DNA of 64,000 bases from Turbatrix aceti (Eukaryota; Nematoda; Chromadorea; Rhabditida; Panagrolaimidae): contig OZ017766.1 in NCBI GenBank assembly GCA_963969345.1, positions 4,650,001 through 4,714,000 of the forward strand. Direction: 5' to 3'. Made by a program: the position numbers and the translations under genes. The first letter of the stretch is position 1. Each line of letters begins with the position of its first letter. A model generated the notes under the pieces. The model searched no databases. It was not told the origin of the DNA and saw only the letters and a program-made list of their open reading frames with translations. Shown piece after piece: positions 1-10,532 of the stretch.

Positions 1-204
1 TTTTTGTCGATTCACAGAGTCCGCGTGGCTTCCCGGCTCTCTCCTCCGTGTAAAAACAAAATAAAATCGTCAGCTGAGCCTATGATCTGTGGAAATCAGT
101 TCTCACTGCCGAGAAGCTCGGTTGCGGCTAAGACAGAAATCTCACGAAACTTTATGAAACTGTACAAAAAATTGAAATAGCAGCACAAAAAACAGTAGAA
201 AAAA

Positions 205-513
205 TTACTTTGTCCAGGAAACCTTGGGAATGTCGTTGAACTCGGTGAGACTTTCCATCTCCTTGTTGAATCGCTCGACGCGTTCTCGATGCGAGACGGC
301 AGCCTTGGCCTTGAGACGCTCGTAGGCAGTCTCGCGTTTTCGCTTCTCGAAGGCGAGTTCCGCCGCGGTCTTCGTCACCTTCTTCTCCGTGGCATCCTTC
401 TTGATCGAGATGTCAATTTCTTTGGGCTCCACTTTCTTCTTCTTGAACACGGATCCCTTCTTCACCTTCAGACTGCCGCGAATCACGACTTCGTCCTTCA
501 GTGATGCCGACAT
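205..513 (-). CDS. FAM32A homologue, 102 aa
   Basis: Single-exon gene. The C terminus (FNDIPKVSWTK) and the basic, helical centre match the FAM32A family. FAM32A is a small nuclear protein that enters the catalytic spliceosome and helps exon ligation; that role is family knowledge, not read here. The N-terminal half is Lys-rich (a KVKKGSVFKKKK stretch), as in the family, and the length is close to the usual 110 aa or so. The ATG at 513 is chosen because the longer frame to 555 begins with GTG and runs through a U-rich 3' splice site (AG at 536-537). That site lies 22 nt upstream of the ATG and could be a trans-splice acceptor or the end of a 5'UTR intron. Identification is firm because of the conserved C-terminal tail. 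Confidence 0.9.
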   Translation of the reverse strand: MSASLKDEVVIRGSLKVKKGSVFKKKKVEPKEIDISIKKDATEKKVTKTAAELAFEKRKRETAYERLKAKAAVSHRERVERFNKEMESLTEFNDIPKVSWTK

Positions 514-854
514 GGCGCGCGTTGACTCGTTCTGCCTAAAAAATAAATGAGTCACGTTCGGGTGATATCAACAGAAAGGCTGAAACAATCAAAATAACGA
601 AACGCGGGATAATAAAACAAGGAAAAATAAAGAAAGATCGTCATACTCGAAAAATTGAACGTTGATGGAAAACAAAGCATTTTGGGGGCAACTTTGTGCG
701 TGCGTAGTGTTCTCTGTTCACAGTTGCGCGAACAAAAGGTTCAAAAAGAATTTTAGCAGAGCGTCGTGCGCGGAGCGATGTCAGGCAATAAAATTTACTT
801 AGATTCCAATTTCAAACAAACAAACAAACAAACAAACATGCTCAAAAGTCAAAT
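514..854. other. Intergenic, FAM32A to meiotic RING gene
   Basis: AT-rich. It holds the U-rich 3' splice site for FAM32A at 536-537 and a short (AAAC)n run at about 817-837. I see no coding potential on either strand. Confidence 0.6.
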
Positions 855-2199
855 TCAAAGCAATTTCGTGATTCTTTGGTTGATTTTTCCTTTGACAGAT
901 CCTCCGAGGCTCTGGGCATCGATCTTGCTTCGCTTTGCCTGATTGAAGGTAGCCACGACCACCGGATTTTCCCGGCTCAACATCGACCGCTGACCTGGAT
1001 CCTGAGGCGTTGGCAGTCCACCAGATTTCGTAGTCCTCGGCTTGTTCGGTGATCTGACGACGCTGACAGAGTTGTTGACGGTTATAACTTCTTGGGTAAA
1101 ATTCAAGAGCTGGGAGTCGCGCGCTTCGCGGGGCTCATCGTTGATTGGGAAGAGCTCACTCGACCTTTTTGAAGCTCGTTTCTCGGGCGGAAGCATCAGT
1201 CGGGTTGTTTGCTTCTTCGTCGACGTCTGATCTTTGTGAGAACTAAAAAAAGCAGTTCAACAACAGCAACCGAAGAACAGAAAACACTTACTTTTGCCCA
1301 GCAGAATCCGTCAGCCGACCCGAAGCTCTTCCGCTCTTGGCTTGCACGTCGTTGAACAAACTGCTGAGAGATTGATTAACCGAAGCGTTCGGATCTGCGG
1401 AAGACGAAGCGCTGCCACTGGAGATTCCTCTGGCCTGCTGCGATCCTGTCTTCGTCCCGAATTCCGGCGGAAGCTGCAGGAACGATTCAGATATGCAGAT
1501 ATCTTCGGTCGGGATGTGGTTTCTGAAAAAAAACAGTATTTTGAAGAACACAAAAAAGGAAAAGCAAAACTTACAATTTTTTGGTCAACAGGCTCTCCAG
1601 ATGACGAATTCGTTCTCGTAGATCGGTGTTCTGTTCCTTTGTTGCCTCATATTTCCTGAAAAAAATAATGAAAGATACTAAATACATAAAAACTAACAGA
1701 TCGTATAAATTTTTTTCGATAAAAAACAACATTTAGGCCTATCACAAACAACAAAAACCATAACTTACTTTATCTCCTGACGAAATTCCTCTTGCTGGCT
1801 CTGCAATTCGCCATTGTGTTGTTGGGTGTAGAAAAGAGTGGATTGCTGAAAACAAGCTCTAAAAAAGTTAACAAAAAGCAAAGGTAAAAAACTAACTGTT
1901 TTCCGCAGGCTGACAGCCAGCGAAGCATTCTGCTTCTTTTGGAATTCACTCGCTCGAGTGATGAGCTTCTGCCAGTGACTGAGCTCTGTCATTGGTGATT
2001 TGAACAGCTTCTGGTACTTCGCCGGCATGCTCTGGTCGAGATCAATGACCCTGAACTTCTTGTTGCTGCATTGAGGACACGACTGACGGCCCGAGCTGCA
2101 CTTGCTGCAGAGAACATGTCGACAGTTCGACAAAACAAACCGCACTGGCGGGTTGCGTGCAGGTCGAGCACCGCAGTGATTGCAGTGAAGCCAGAACAT
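855..2199 (-). CDS. zhp-3: ZHP-3/RNF212-type meiotic RING protein, 359 aa
   Basis: Five exons: 2199-1897, 1845-1769, 1655-1575, 1522-1292 and 1242-855. All borders are GT-AG, and the 1080 nt sum closes in frame. The N terminus is a C3HC4 RING with C6, C9, C26, H28, C31, C34, C41 and C44, starting almost at residue 1 as in ZIP3/RNF212/ZHP proteins. A coiled coil follows (about 70-155, rich in Gln/Glu/Lys), then a Ser-rich, low-complexity C-terminal half. Known family role: SUMO/ubiquitin E3 ligase on the synaptonemal complex that designates meiotic crossovers. The ATG at 2199 is preferred; the longer frame starts at a TTG. The first intron (51 nt) has no in-frame stop. Assignment to ZHP-3/4 rather than ZHP-1/2 is uncertain. 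Confidence 0.82.
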
Positions 2200-2607
2200 C
2201 GATGTCGATCGAGCCAAAAACGATCGTCAGAAGACAGAAGACAGAAAATATGATCACAGAACGTTCAGCGACAACGTGCGACACTTTTACGATTGATATA
2301 CTGTAGGAAACGATTCGTACTGCAAAATCGCGACGAGACCCTTCGATAGTTTTCTCGTCAAAGAGATACGATCTTTCTTTTCTCTTTGAGATACGTTTTT
2401 TGCTTTTATATCGTAAAATTACACATTACTACGATATTTTTTTACTTTTTTTGCCCTATTCAACCCTGAATTGAGTATATTTACGAATTTTTTATTGAAT
2501 GCGTTTTCAATGTAAACCAATACAGTACTTTAGATTTTGTTCATTGCAAGCTCGTATACGAAGTAGAAACCAGGTCCAAAATGACGCTGTTTTAACAGCA
2601 GTCTGTC
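2200..2607. other. Intergenic, AT-rich
   Basis: Holds a minus-strand AATAAA (2489-2494), a plausible poly(A) signal for the Arf-GAP gene to its right. The rest looks like promoter for the RING gene. No clear U-rich acceptor precedes the RING ATG, so that gene probably has its own promoter. Confidence 0.5.
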
Positions 2608-5600
2608 TCATTCATCGGTGGCAGCGTTTTGCTGTTGTTCGAGTTTGCGTTTGGACGTGAGATCGTTGATGAACGAATCGAGGGTATGGTCCATGTCGTA
2701 GTCGTACTCGTCGTTGCACTCGGTTTTCATTTCACGTATTCTGAGGAGGGTAACGATATCTGCGTGTTGCGCGTCCACCGAGAGGTCGAGAGCCGTCTTG
2801 CCGTCTTTGTTTTTGATTGCGCAGTCTGCGTTTCTCTTCAACAGCTGGTATACCACACTGAAAGCAGGATCGATCGTGTAATCAGGCCTAATTCGCTCGA
2901 ATGCCAAACTCACATAGGATACCCTCTGACAGCCGCGATGTGGAGTGGAGTGTTGCCTTCGTGATCCACCACGCTCAGTTTGGCGTTGTTCAGCATGAGG
3001 AACTCTGCCATTACCGTATCGTGCTGAAAATCGGGGGTTTAACATGCATTTTCCTCAAAAATACCCGTAAAAAAACTCACGTTGCTGATCGCTATGTGCA
3101 GCAGACATGAATTCCCGATCGGGACGTTGATGTCGACACCGGCGATCATGGCCCGTCGAAGAGCTACGAGTTCGCCTTTTTGGACGGCCTCCAGCGCATA
3201 CTTCTGAGCTCTAGACACCGATGTATCGGAGAGATGATCCAGCGCATTGTCCGACCCAAAGGAAGATCGAGATAATCGTTTGGCTAAAAAAACAACTTTT
3301 TTACTCAAATTTTGATATTGACAAGAAAAAAACTCACATATCGTATCCACGGAGAGTCCGCTGTCGCTTCGTGCCGAGACCGGAACGTCACTGCTCAAGC
3401 CCAGTATGTGCCCTGAGCCCTGATCGTCTGACTGATTGTCGGACAACGAAGCCGGTCTGGTCACGTTCGTGGCAGATGCCGTCATGCGCGCGAGGGGTCT
3501 CGACGCGATAGCAGAAGACGACGACGGCTCGGGGGCAACGAAGCGTTTGTCGACGTACTTGGCCGTGATCCAGGACTCCCGGGCGAGACGGGTGCTGTTG
3601 GGCGTCGCCGGCAGGGGTACGATGCTCGTCGGCGGCAGCGCTTCGAGGTAGACGTCATTGATGCGACGATTGCCGAGTCTGAGCAGGACCTGCCACTGGG
3701 GATCGTCGATGTCATCCATCATGAGCGATCGGATCTTGGAGACGTGGACGCCGAGGCTCCGGTGCACGCCGCAGCACTCGATGCAGATGAGGATTCCGAG
3801 GTTGAGCGACGCCCAGCGAGGGTCGGGCATGCCGCAGTCCGCGCAGCGATCGTTGCCTTCGATTTTGATGAGTGCGGCAAAGTTCTGCTCGAGGCGCTGC
3901 TTCATGGCTGTCTGCGTCTGCTGTCTCCGCGAGCTTCGTGGCGAGAGTTTGCTCTCCCCGAGGGGCACGGATGCCGCCGTCGACGCCGCTTGATGGTGCC
4001 CGTTGTGGTTGCCGTGGCCGTGGTGCTGCTTGTGCCCCGATTTGGACTTCGGAGCCGGCATCGTCGAGGACACGCCCACCGGGACAGCAGTGCCGTTGAC
4101 GATCACCTTCGCCTTGCCATTGGCTTGTTGCTGTCCCGAGTCGATGGCCGAGATCACCGACTGCCGCTGGGGCTTAAAATGGCGTCCGTCCTCGTGGAGG
4201 TGCTGGATCGTCCGCTGCAGAGCCCGGATCCAGGCCGTGCAGAGCGCCTCTGAGTCAGCCTGCAGCAGGTGGCTCTTGGAAGGCGTCACGAGCTCGAAGC
4301 AGCACGCGCGGTCGATGTTGGACGGCGCCTCCCGCACCAGGCAGAGCTGGAGGTTGTCTTCCATGATCGTGAGTTTCGTGTCAGACGATTTATGCGAGTA
4401 GAGCTGAAATTCGACCTTTACCACAACAAATGACGGTTCAGACGGTGACACCAGGGGAAACACGCGTGGCAGACCATGGAATGAGTCAGGTGACATTTTG
4501 GAATTATTGAATGAAATTTTGTCAAAAAAATGAATCCGTTTTTTTGATTTTAGAAATTCCGTAGTTTTTTTAGCTACAACGTGCCAAAAATTGTCAAAAA
4601 CGGCAAAAAAAAGAAATTTCAATCGATCGTAACTCTGAGAATTTCCAAAATATCCCCTGACACATTCGACCTTGTCAGTCCGCCACCAGAAGAAGTGAAA
4701 CCCCGAAAAAAAAATACGACCCCGCCCAAACCCACAAGCTTTTCTTCCTTGATCTGGAACCATCGCCGGTTCCACGTTTTGAACGCGTTGGTGGAGCGTT
4801 TCATGAGGTAGCCTTCCATGACGACATCCGGATCGGTCGGGAGACCCGTCGGCTGCTGGTAGATGTCCTGAAGCGAATTAGGCTTCAAAATCGCCGCCGC
4901 AAAAAATCAAACTCACATTTGGCACCGCGGAATGCCGTTCCTGCATTCGCCGTTCAACGGCCTTGGACCTTTTTTTGAGGTCGCCGATGGTGTCGTTGAT
5001 CTTCATCAGGTCGACATCGGATGTGCTTTCAAAAAAGTAGTGGCCTTTCCGGTAAAACGTCGCACAATCCGACACGAAGGACGTCAGCTGAAAAAAAAAA
5101 CACTGACTCGAGTGGTGAACGGTGGTGGTGATAATTTTCTGAGTCAGTCAGTCGGGTGTCCATGCAGCGCAGCAGCCGAGTAGTCTGGCAGCTACAACAC
5201 GCACGACCACGACCACGACTTCGACTGATGTCAGCGATGACGTTTCTTGCCTCGTTTTTTTTTTCTCGAGGCAGTAAAAACCACCCAAAATGCGTGCGCA
5301 ATCACGGACTAACCAAACACACGACGGCGCACGAACTGCACTTTTTGCCTCCCGTGAGACCAAAACAGACTTCCTGGGCTCGACTGGCCACCAAAACACT
5401 TCTAAGAACCTCGTGGGGGAAAAAATCGTAACAACTATCGAAAAACAAGGCAGAAATATATTTAGAATCAGACTACTGGCACGTCGAGATCTGCGTGCTT
5501 GTCAGGACCATTGTCAGCGACGACAATGGCTGTCCTAAACGCGTATGAATAAGAATCACACGCCACGCTGACGAAATGATAAGTTTAACTGCCTTCTACG

Positions 5601-7009
5601 CACTTTAATTCATCCAAACTTCACTACGTGATCCCATTCCGTCGATCTACCTGCGCTGCACCTGTACACACGCCAGTTCGCTTTTTTTTACCCACCGCAA
5701 AACTTTTTTATTCCCAGAACAAAAAAAACAAGGTGTTTGTTTTGTAAGAGCCCAGCGAGCACGGAAATCGGAAGCAACAATGTTGAAACCAATTTTTTAG
5801 ATCGTATGCCAAAAATGGACTAGAAGCATCCCCAGGACCATTTTTGGCATTTTCGCAAACCCAAATGAAGAAAAAAACAAAAGTGTGCATAAAAAAGCGC
5901 GACCGACTTGACAATCATCCACAGCACAGCGCGTCCTATGATTCAGCAGCCAGTAGGATCATCCGACCCGGTGTGCAGTCCCGGTGTATCCAAATATTTA
6001 GCAGGTAAAAAACCGTTGTCACCACTGCAGCAGTAGGTACGCATCCATCGTGTTGGATGAATGAATAACCCTCCAAAAAAACAAGAAAACTCAACTCACC
6101 GCATCGAGGGTAGCCGGAGCCTTGTTGGAATGGGCAATCTGGAGATTGGCAACGTAATCGAGAGAAGTGTGTGCAAAGAGCGTGCCAATGGCAGTGAGCG
6201 AGTTTTTGGCATCCACGAGTTCCTGTGACTTGTTTTTGTTGATCGCGGCCTTTTTGAGCAACTCGGACTCGAGAGAACCCGACATCTGGTCGAAGCGTTG
6301 CTTGGACTCGACGACCCGCGCCAGTTCCCTGCAAAAAAAAACGCTGACTGATTTCAATCGATTTCCCTCCTCTCGCTTCAGGACAGGGCCTATCTGAATC
6401 AGAGGGGCCAGGCCGACGCGGTCTCCTGCTTGCAGCCAGCCGTCTGTCAAAAACACAGCACTCAGAAAGGCCAGAAACAACACTCACGCCTTGACAAAGA
6501 GCTCCAGCGAATTCCGCAGGGTCGGAAAAGAGTATTCAACGACGCCTTTGTTGAGATGAACGATCTGGGAGAAGGCGTCGGAGAGCGAGGAGTACGCTTC
6601 GTTCGTGGCGCGGTCAGGAACGTCGATATCCTGCCAGAGAGTGTTCAGAGCCACCGTCAGATTGCTGAAAAACGCAAAACAATGACAAACATTCGTCGAG
6701 CAATGCAAAACTCACTAAATGGCAGTAATGTATGCAGATCCGAATTCAGCGACCGTTTCGATGCATCTGATCGTCTGAAAAACCCGGAAATGTGAAAAAT
6801 GAAGCCTAAAAAAGCAGAAAAGCACCCACCTCGTCAAAACTCTTTCCCAGCTTTGTAAAGTACTTTTCGTGGTCTGAGACATTGTGTCTGAAGGCTGGCG
6901 AATCCTTGAGGGCATCGGTGAACTCGAGGGGCTGCAGGAGAAACCCGTGAGTCGGCGACGCTGATGATACACCCGCTCCGTGGCCACCTACGGCCGTTGC
7001 AGTGGCCAT
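2608..7009 (-). CDS. cnt-1: ACAP/CNT-1-type Arf GTPase-activating protein, 863 aa
   Basis: Ten exons: 7009-6830, 6774-6716, 6664-6488, 6328-6100, 5087-4917, 4882-4736, 4403-3338, 3283-3081, 3023-2914 and 2857-2608 (2592 nt, phases consistent). Domain order: BAR (about 30-270, beginning [13 protein letters not shown]), PH (about 285-390, GYLMKRS and WFQIKEEKL), ArfGAP (about 488-605) and ankyrin repeats (about 690-815, NTPLHIAA and GKTALDLS). The ArfGAP has the zinc finger CADC-x16-CIEC and the arginine-finger context [10 protein letters not shown]. This order defines ACAP/centaurin-beta. Known role: GTP hydrolysis on Arf6-type GTPases at curved endosomal membrane. A low-complexity linker rich in His, Gly and Ser separates PH from ArfGAP. 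A 3' splice site ends 13 nt upstream of the ATG. One intron is only 34 nt (4883-4916). Confidence 0.93.
4485..4663. repeat. Foldback/MITE-like repeat, deleted copy
   Basis: Lies inside an intron of the Arf-GAP gene. The ends are imperfect inverted repeats: GTCAGGTGACATTTTGG on the left, and CCAAAATATCCCCTGACA on the right, which is close to its reverse complement. The internal sequence (TAGCTACAACGTGCCAAAAA followed by TCGATCGTAACTCTG) is shared with the longer copies near 15.6-16.2 kb and 38.1-38.6 kb. Only about one arm remains. Confidence 0.75.
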
Positions 7010-9612
7010 TTGGGGCCTCCGTCTGTAAAAAAAGTTCGCATAAGTTATGCCAGAAGTTTTCAAGCAACAAAAATCGCGCCAAAAAGTAAAAAAAACGATT
7101 TTGGGGCAAAAACAAAGTCGATAAAAAAAGTTTTGGGCACTGAAGTCATTTTTTTGTGGTCACATGCCAACCCTGGGGGCAGTGAATGAGCCAATAGCCC
7201 AGCCCGGCTCGTAACGACGACCGGAAAAGCAAAATGCATTCCATTCATTGTTTACGTTTGTTTCCCCGCTTCGCATAATCCAGGCAGGGTCCGTTCTATC
7301 ACGCGCATTGATTTGCTGATTTGCACTATTTTCGCAATCCAAGTTTTTTTTTTCAAAAAACGCGGGGGCAACGCTGCATCGCTAATTAGTCTGAATAGCG
7401 GCTCTCAAAACGATCGCACATGGCATCAAAGGGCCAAAAGTCCATCAAAAGGCTTTGGTCTCGCTTTCAGTCTCGCCGCAGAGCCAGCTGGAATGCCAGA
7501 AGGACTACGTTAACCAAATAAATGGCGAATGGCGTGCTTGGCGCGAGAGGAGGAAAGAAGACGTGATGTGATAACCGGTCAGCTCTCGCGAGAGCACAGC
7601 AGAGCGCGTCTGTGGGACAATCTTTCGATCGCGGCTAATTTTCGTAACACTGGGATGCAGCAACCAACAACTGACGGCGGCTGCGTGACACAACCAACGC
7701 AAGAAAGGCCCCTAGAAATTTAAAAGCAAAAAATAATTCAATTCAATTTTCTTAAAAGAACAAAAGTTGAAAGTTGAAAGGCGTCAAGTCGACCAAATCG
7801 CCGAAAAAGTCACTCAATCGAGGCAGGCGCGATCGGATCGATAAATTGTGCACCTCCTTTCCTCAAAAAAAAAGAAACAACAACGAGCGATCGGTCTCGG
7901 TCGGCAACGACCCCAGCCACGGGGCCAGGTAACAGAACCTTCCCGTCATCGATTGCCCCGAGGCCCGAGTGGCCAGACAAAACAACCTGGACCGACGACG
8001 ACACTCTCGTGAACCGTGAATCTTCTGCCGGTAGTCGGTCGCCAGAGTAACAACACACGTCGTCGCAGTCGCCTCGCCGTGGACAGGAGGGGGGCGCGAC
8101 AAACCAGTTGGTTCACGCGAGCGAAAGAAGAGCAAGAACAAGAGCAAGAGCGTTCGGGTAACACGCAGAGCACTTCTGCGCCTGTTCTGCCTGCCTGCCT
8201 GCGGGGATGGGTTTCATTCACCGTGACGTGACCGAGTGAGCAGTCAGCAGTCTAGGCAGGCGCCCAGCTTCCAAAAAAGGCCAGGACCCTGAAGCAAACA
8301 AAAACTAACCTCCGGCGGATGGGCCTGAGGAATGGCGCCATGAAAAGACTCATTCGCCAGGGGGGAACAGTCGCCAGCCGCCGCAGCCACCGCGCAAGCC
8401 GCAAAAAACAAGCAAATTCCGCCGGACAGCAAAGATAATGCAATTTTCGCGCAAGGCGGTCGGTCCGGTCGCGAGGGAGAGTGTGGAGTCATCGATTTGA
8501 GACGCTTGTCCATCGGCGAAGAAAGAAAGAAAGAAAAAAGTAGGAAAGCGCAACTCCGATGCGATGGTCGACGGCCGCGCGCCAGCAAAAAAAAATCACG
8601 TTGCTGCTGTCGGACGCAATCTTGCTCTTGCTTTTTGTCGCTGTAGGTGATCGATGGAGCGAGACCGGACAAATCATTCGGAGCACAGCCCTCTGGATCC
8701 GAGCACGACCACCGGAGGGCTGTGCTGGGCAAGCGGATATGGCTAATCCCCGTGATAATAACCTCGCACTAGCAAAAACGCGGCGGCCAACATGACAGGC
8801 ATGCATATTATACTGCAAGTTGTTCCACGCGAGTTTGTTCGCGAGTGACCAACGACCGACCGAGTGCGTGAGTGTGCGTTCCTCTTCAAAAGGTAATGCT
8901 ATGAGCAAACTTTTCAAACCCGACAGAAAAGAAGAAACGGTACGGGCACAAAATGGGAAAAAGGATTTTTTATCCGTCAGACAGGCATAAAATGTTCAAA
9001 AACAGCCTCTGAAACTCTGATGAACCCGAAATTGACGAACATCCAGTTCAGCCCGCCGGGAAAAGTGAAGTAAGCTCATTATCGATCGAGACTAACTCAC
9101 AAAAGCACAGACCAATGCGCGTTTGCTTGTCTAAAGCTACGGGACTCTGACTCATGTCAGTTCGTGCAGGACAGGCGAAATCCCATCCAAGAAGCTGGTC
9201 TGGTCCTGTTTTTTAAGCTCGGGCGAACTAGGCTAATTAAAAAAATGAGCATAATTCAAGCGTTCGCACAAATTACTCATCTCATTGAACCTTCCATATT
9301 TTTTAATGGATTGATTACCCGATTTTGAAAAAAAATGTTATCAGCTCTCGTGTTCTTTGAATTCCGTCCGACAACAAAAAAACACGATCGTTCACGAATC
9401 AAATTTTTTCCACATGATTCACGCTATTTACCGGATGGAGTACTACAAGGTATAACTTCTGAGTCTTACGTATCCTCTTTTACGATGCAGTTAACAGTTC
9501 GTTGATGTCATCGATTGAATTACACTTTCTTTAATTAAAACAGTTCATTCAAGAATGGTCATTCAGTTAACGAATGCCAACGACAACAAAACAACGTCAT
9601 AATCACAAAAAT
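7010..9612. other. Non-coding region upstream of the Arf-GAP gene
   Basis: A 3' splice site (AG just above 7022) feeds the Arf-GAP start, so the region probably holds its promoter and 5'UTR exons. Open frames here have poor composition, contain poly-A/T runs and match nothing I recognise. No RNA gene was seen. Confidence 0.5.
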
Positions 9613-9946
9613 TTACTGAGTCTGACGCTGAGCCTTGGGCTTCGCAGTGGTGCCTTCGCGGAAACCGTTGCTGAAAAAAAATAAAGCACTTAGAATTGTT
9701 AAAAAAAAACTTCAACGCTTACCGGAAGCGGCGGTAGACAGTCTTGAGGTGACGGATACGGCCGGTGCCAGTGGTGCGGCGACGGATCGACTTGACAGAC
9801 CAGTTGTAGGTACGCTTGCGAGCCGCGGGATAGCCACACGAAGAGCAAGTGTGCTTCTGGATGTGGTAAGACGAGAGGCCGCAGCGACGGCAGAAGGTGT
9901 GCGTCTTGTTGTGACGCTTACCAAATGATTGAGTACCCTTCGTCAT
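9613..9946 (-). CDS. rpl-37: 60S ribosomal protein eL37, 93 aa
   Basis: Two exons, 9946-9723 and 9670-9613 (282 nt in frame). The protein begins [16 protein letters not shown] and carries the eL37 zinc ribbon CRRC-x11-CSSC (residues 19-37). The conserved TTGTGRMRHLK-like stretch and the [14 protein letters not shown] junction follow. Length matches the family (about 92-97 aa). Role: structural protein of the large ribosomal subunit, bound to 5.8S/25-28S rRNA. A 3' splice site (TTTCAG) lies 5 nt upstream of the ATG, typical of a trans-spliced or 5'UTR-spliced ribosomal gene. It is transcribed divergently from the TBL3 gene, 586 bp away. Confidence 0.98.
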
Positions 9947-10532
9947 CTTGGCTGAAAGAAGAGCAAAAACTTTGAGAATTGCAGAGTATAAAAACGCGAA
10001 CATGACAGTAAAAAAACGACATCGTTGCTAAAAACGGTAAAAAAAACAATAATTTCCAACTTGGAAAACACAAAATCCATCAAAATAAATTGAACAACAC
10101 TTCTATTCAATAATAACAGGTATAATCAAAAGCATAAGCAAGCTATAGTCTCTCAGACTTCGTATAAAATTCAACACTGCCACTCGAGTGTAAAAACTGC
10201 TCTTTGAGAAGCGTACATCTCTCCGATACTGCATTCAAACGCGGTACTGCATCCAGTATCGTCGTTTCAACGGTAAAAGAAAATAATTGAAAGTTTTAGA
10301 AATCATGTTAGGCAAAAATGACAAAATTACGACGGATACGAGAGAAAAAAAGTAGAAAAGAAGCAAAACGCAGGAGAAACGAGCAAAAACAGAGCAACTG
10401 CAAGACCAACCTACTGTACACTTTTCGCTAGGAGACTCCTCGATATCAAAAATTCGTGCAAACGTCCTATATGTGAGGTTTTCTTAGTTTTTATCTCTTT
10501 TTGAGACCGGATCAGTCCTATTCGACGCAACC
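9947..10532. promoter_or_regulatory. Divergent promoter region between RPL37 and TBL3
   Basis: 586 bp between two head-to-head genes, both serving ribosome production. AT-rich, with a U-rich acceptor next to the RPL37 start. I see no open frame of note. A shared promoter is inferred from layout only. Confidence 0.5.

Noticed and set aside
6329..6443. Extension of the Arf-GAP BAR exon upstream through the [11 protein letters not shown] frame
   Set aside because: Using the acceptor at 6,444 shifts the frame. The acceptor at 6,329-6,330 gives the conserved BAR continuation and correct phase.
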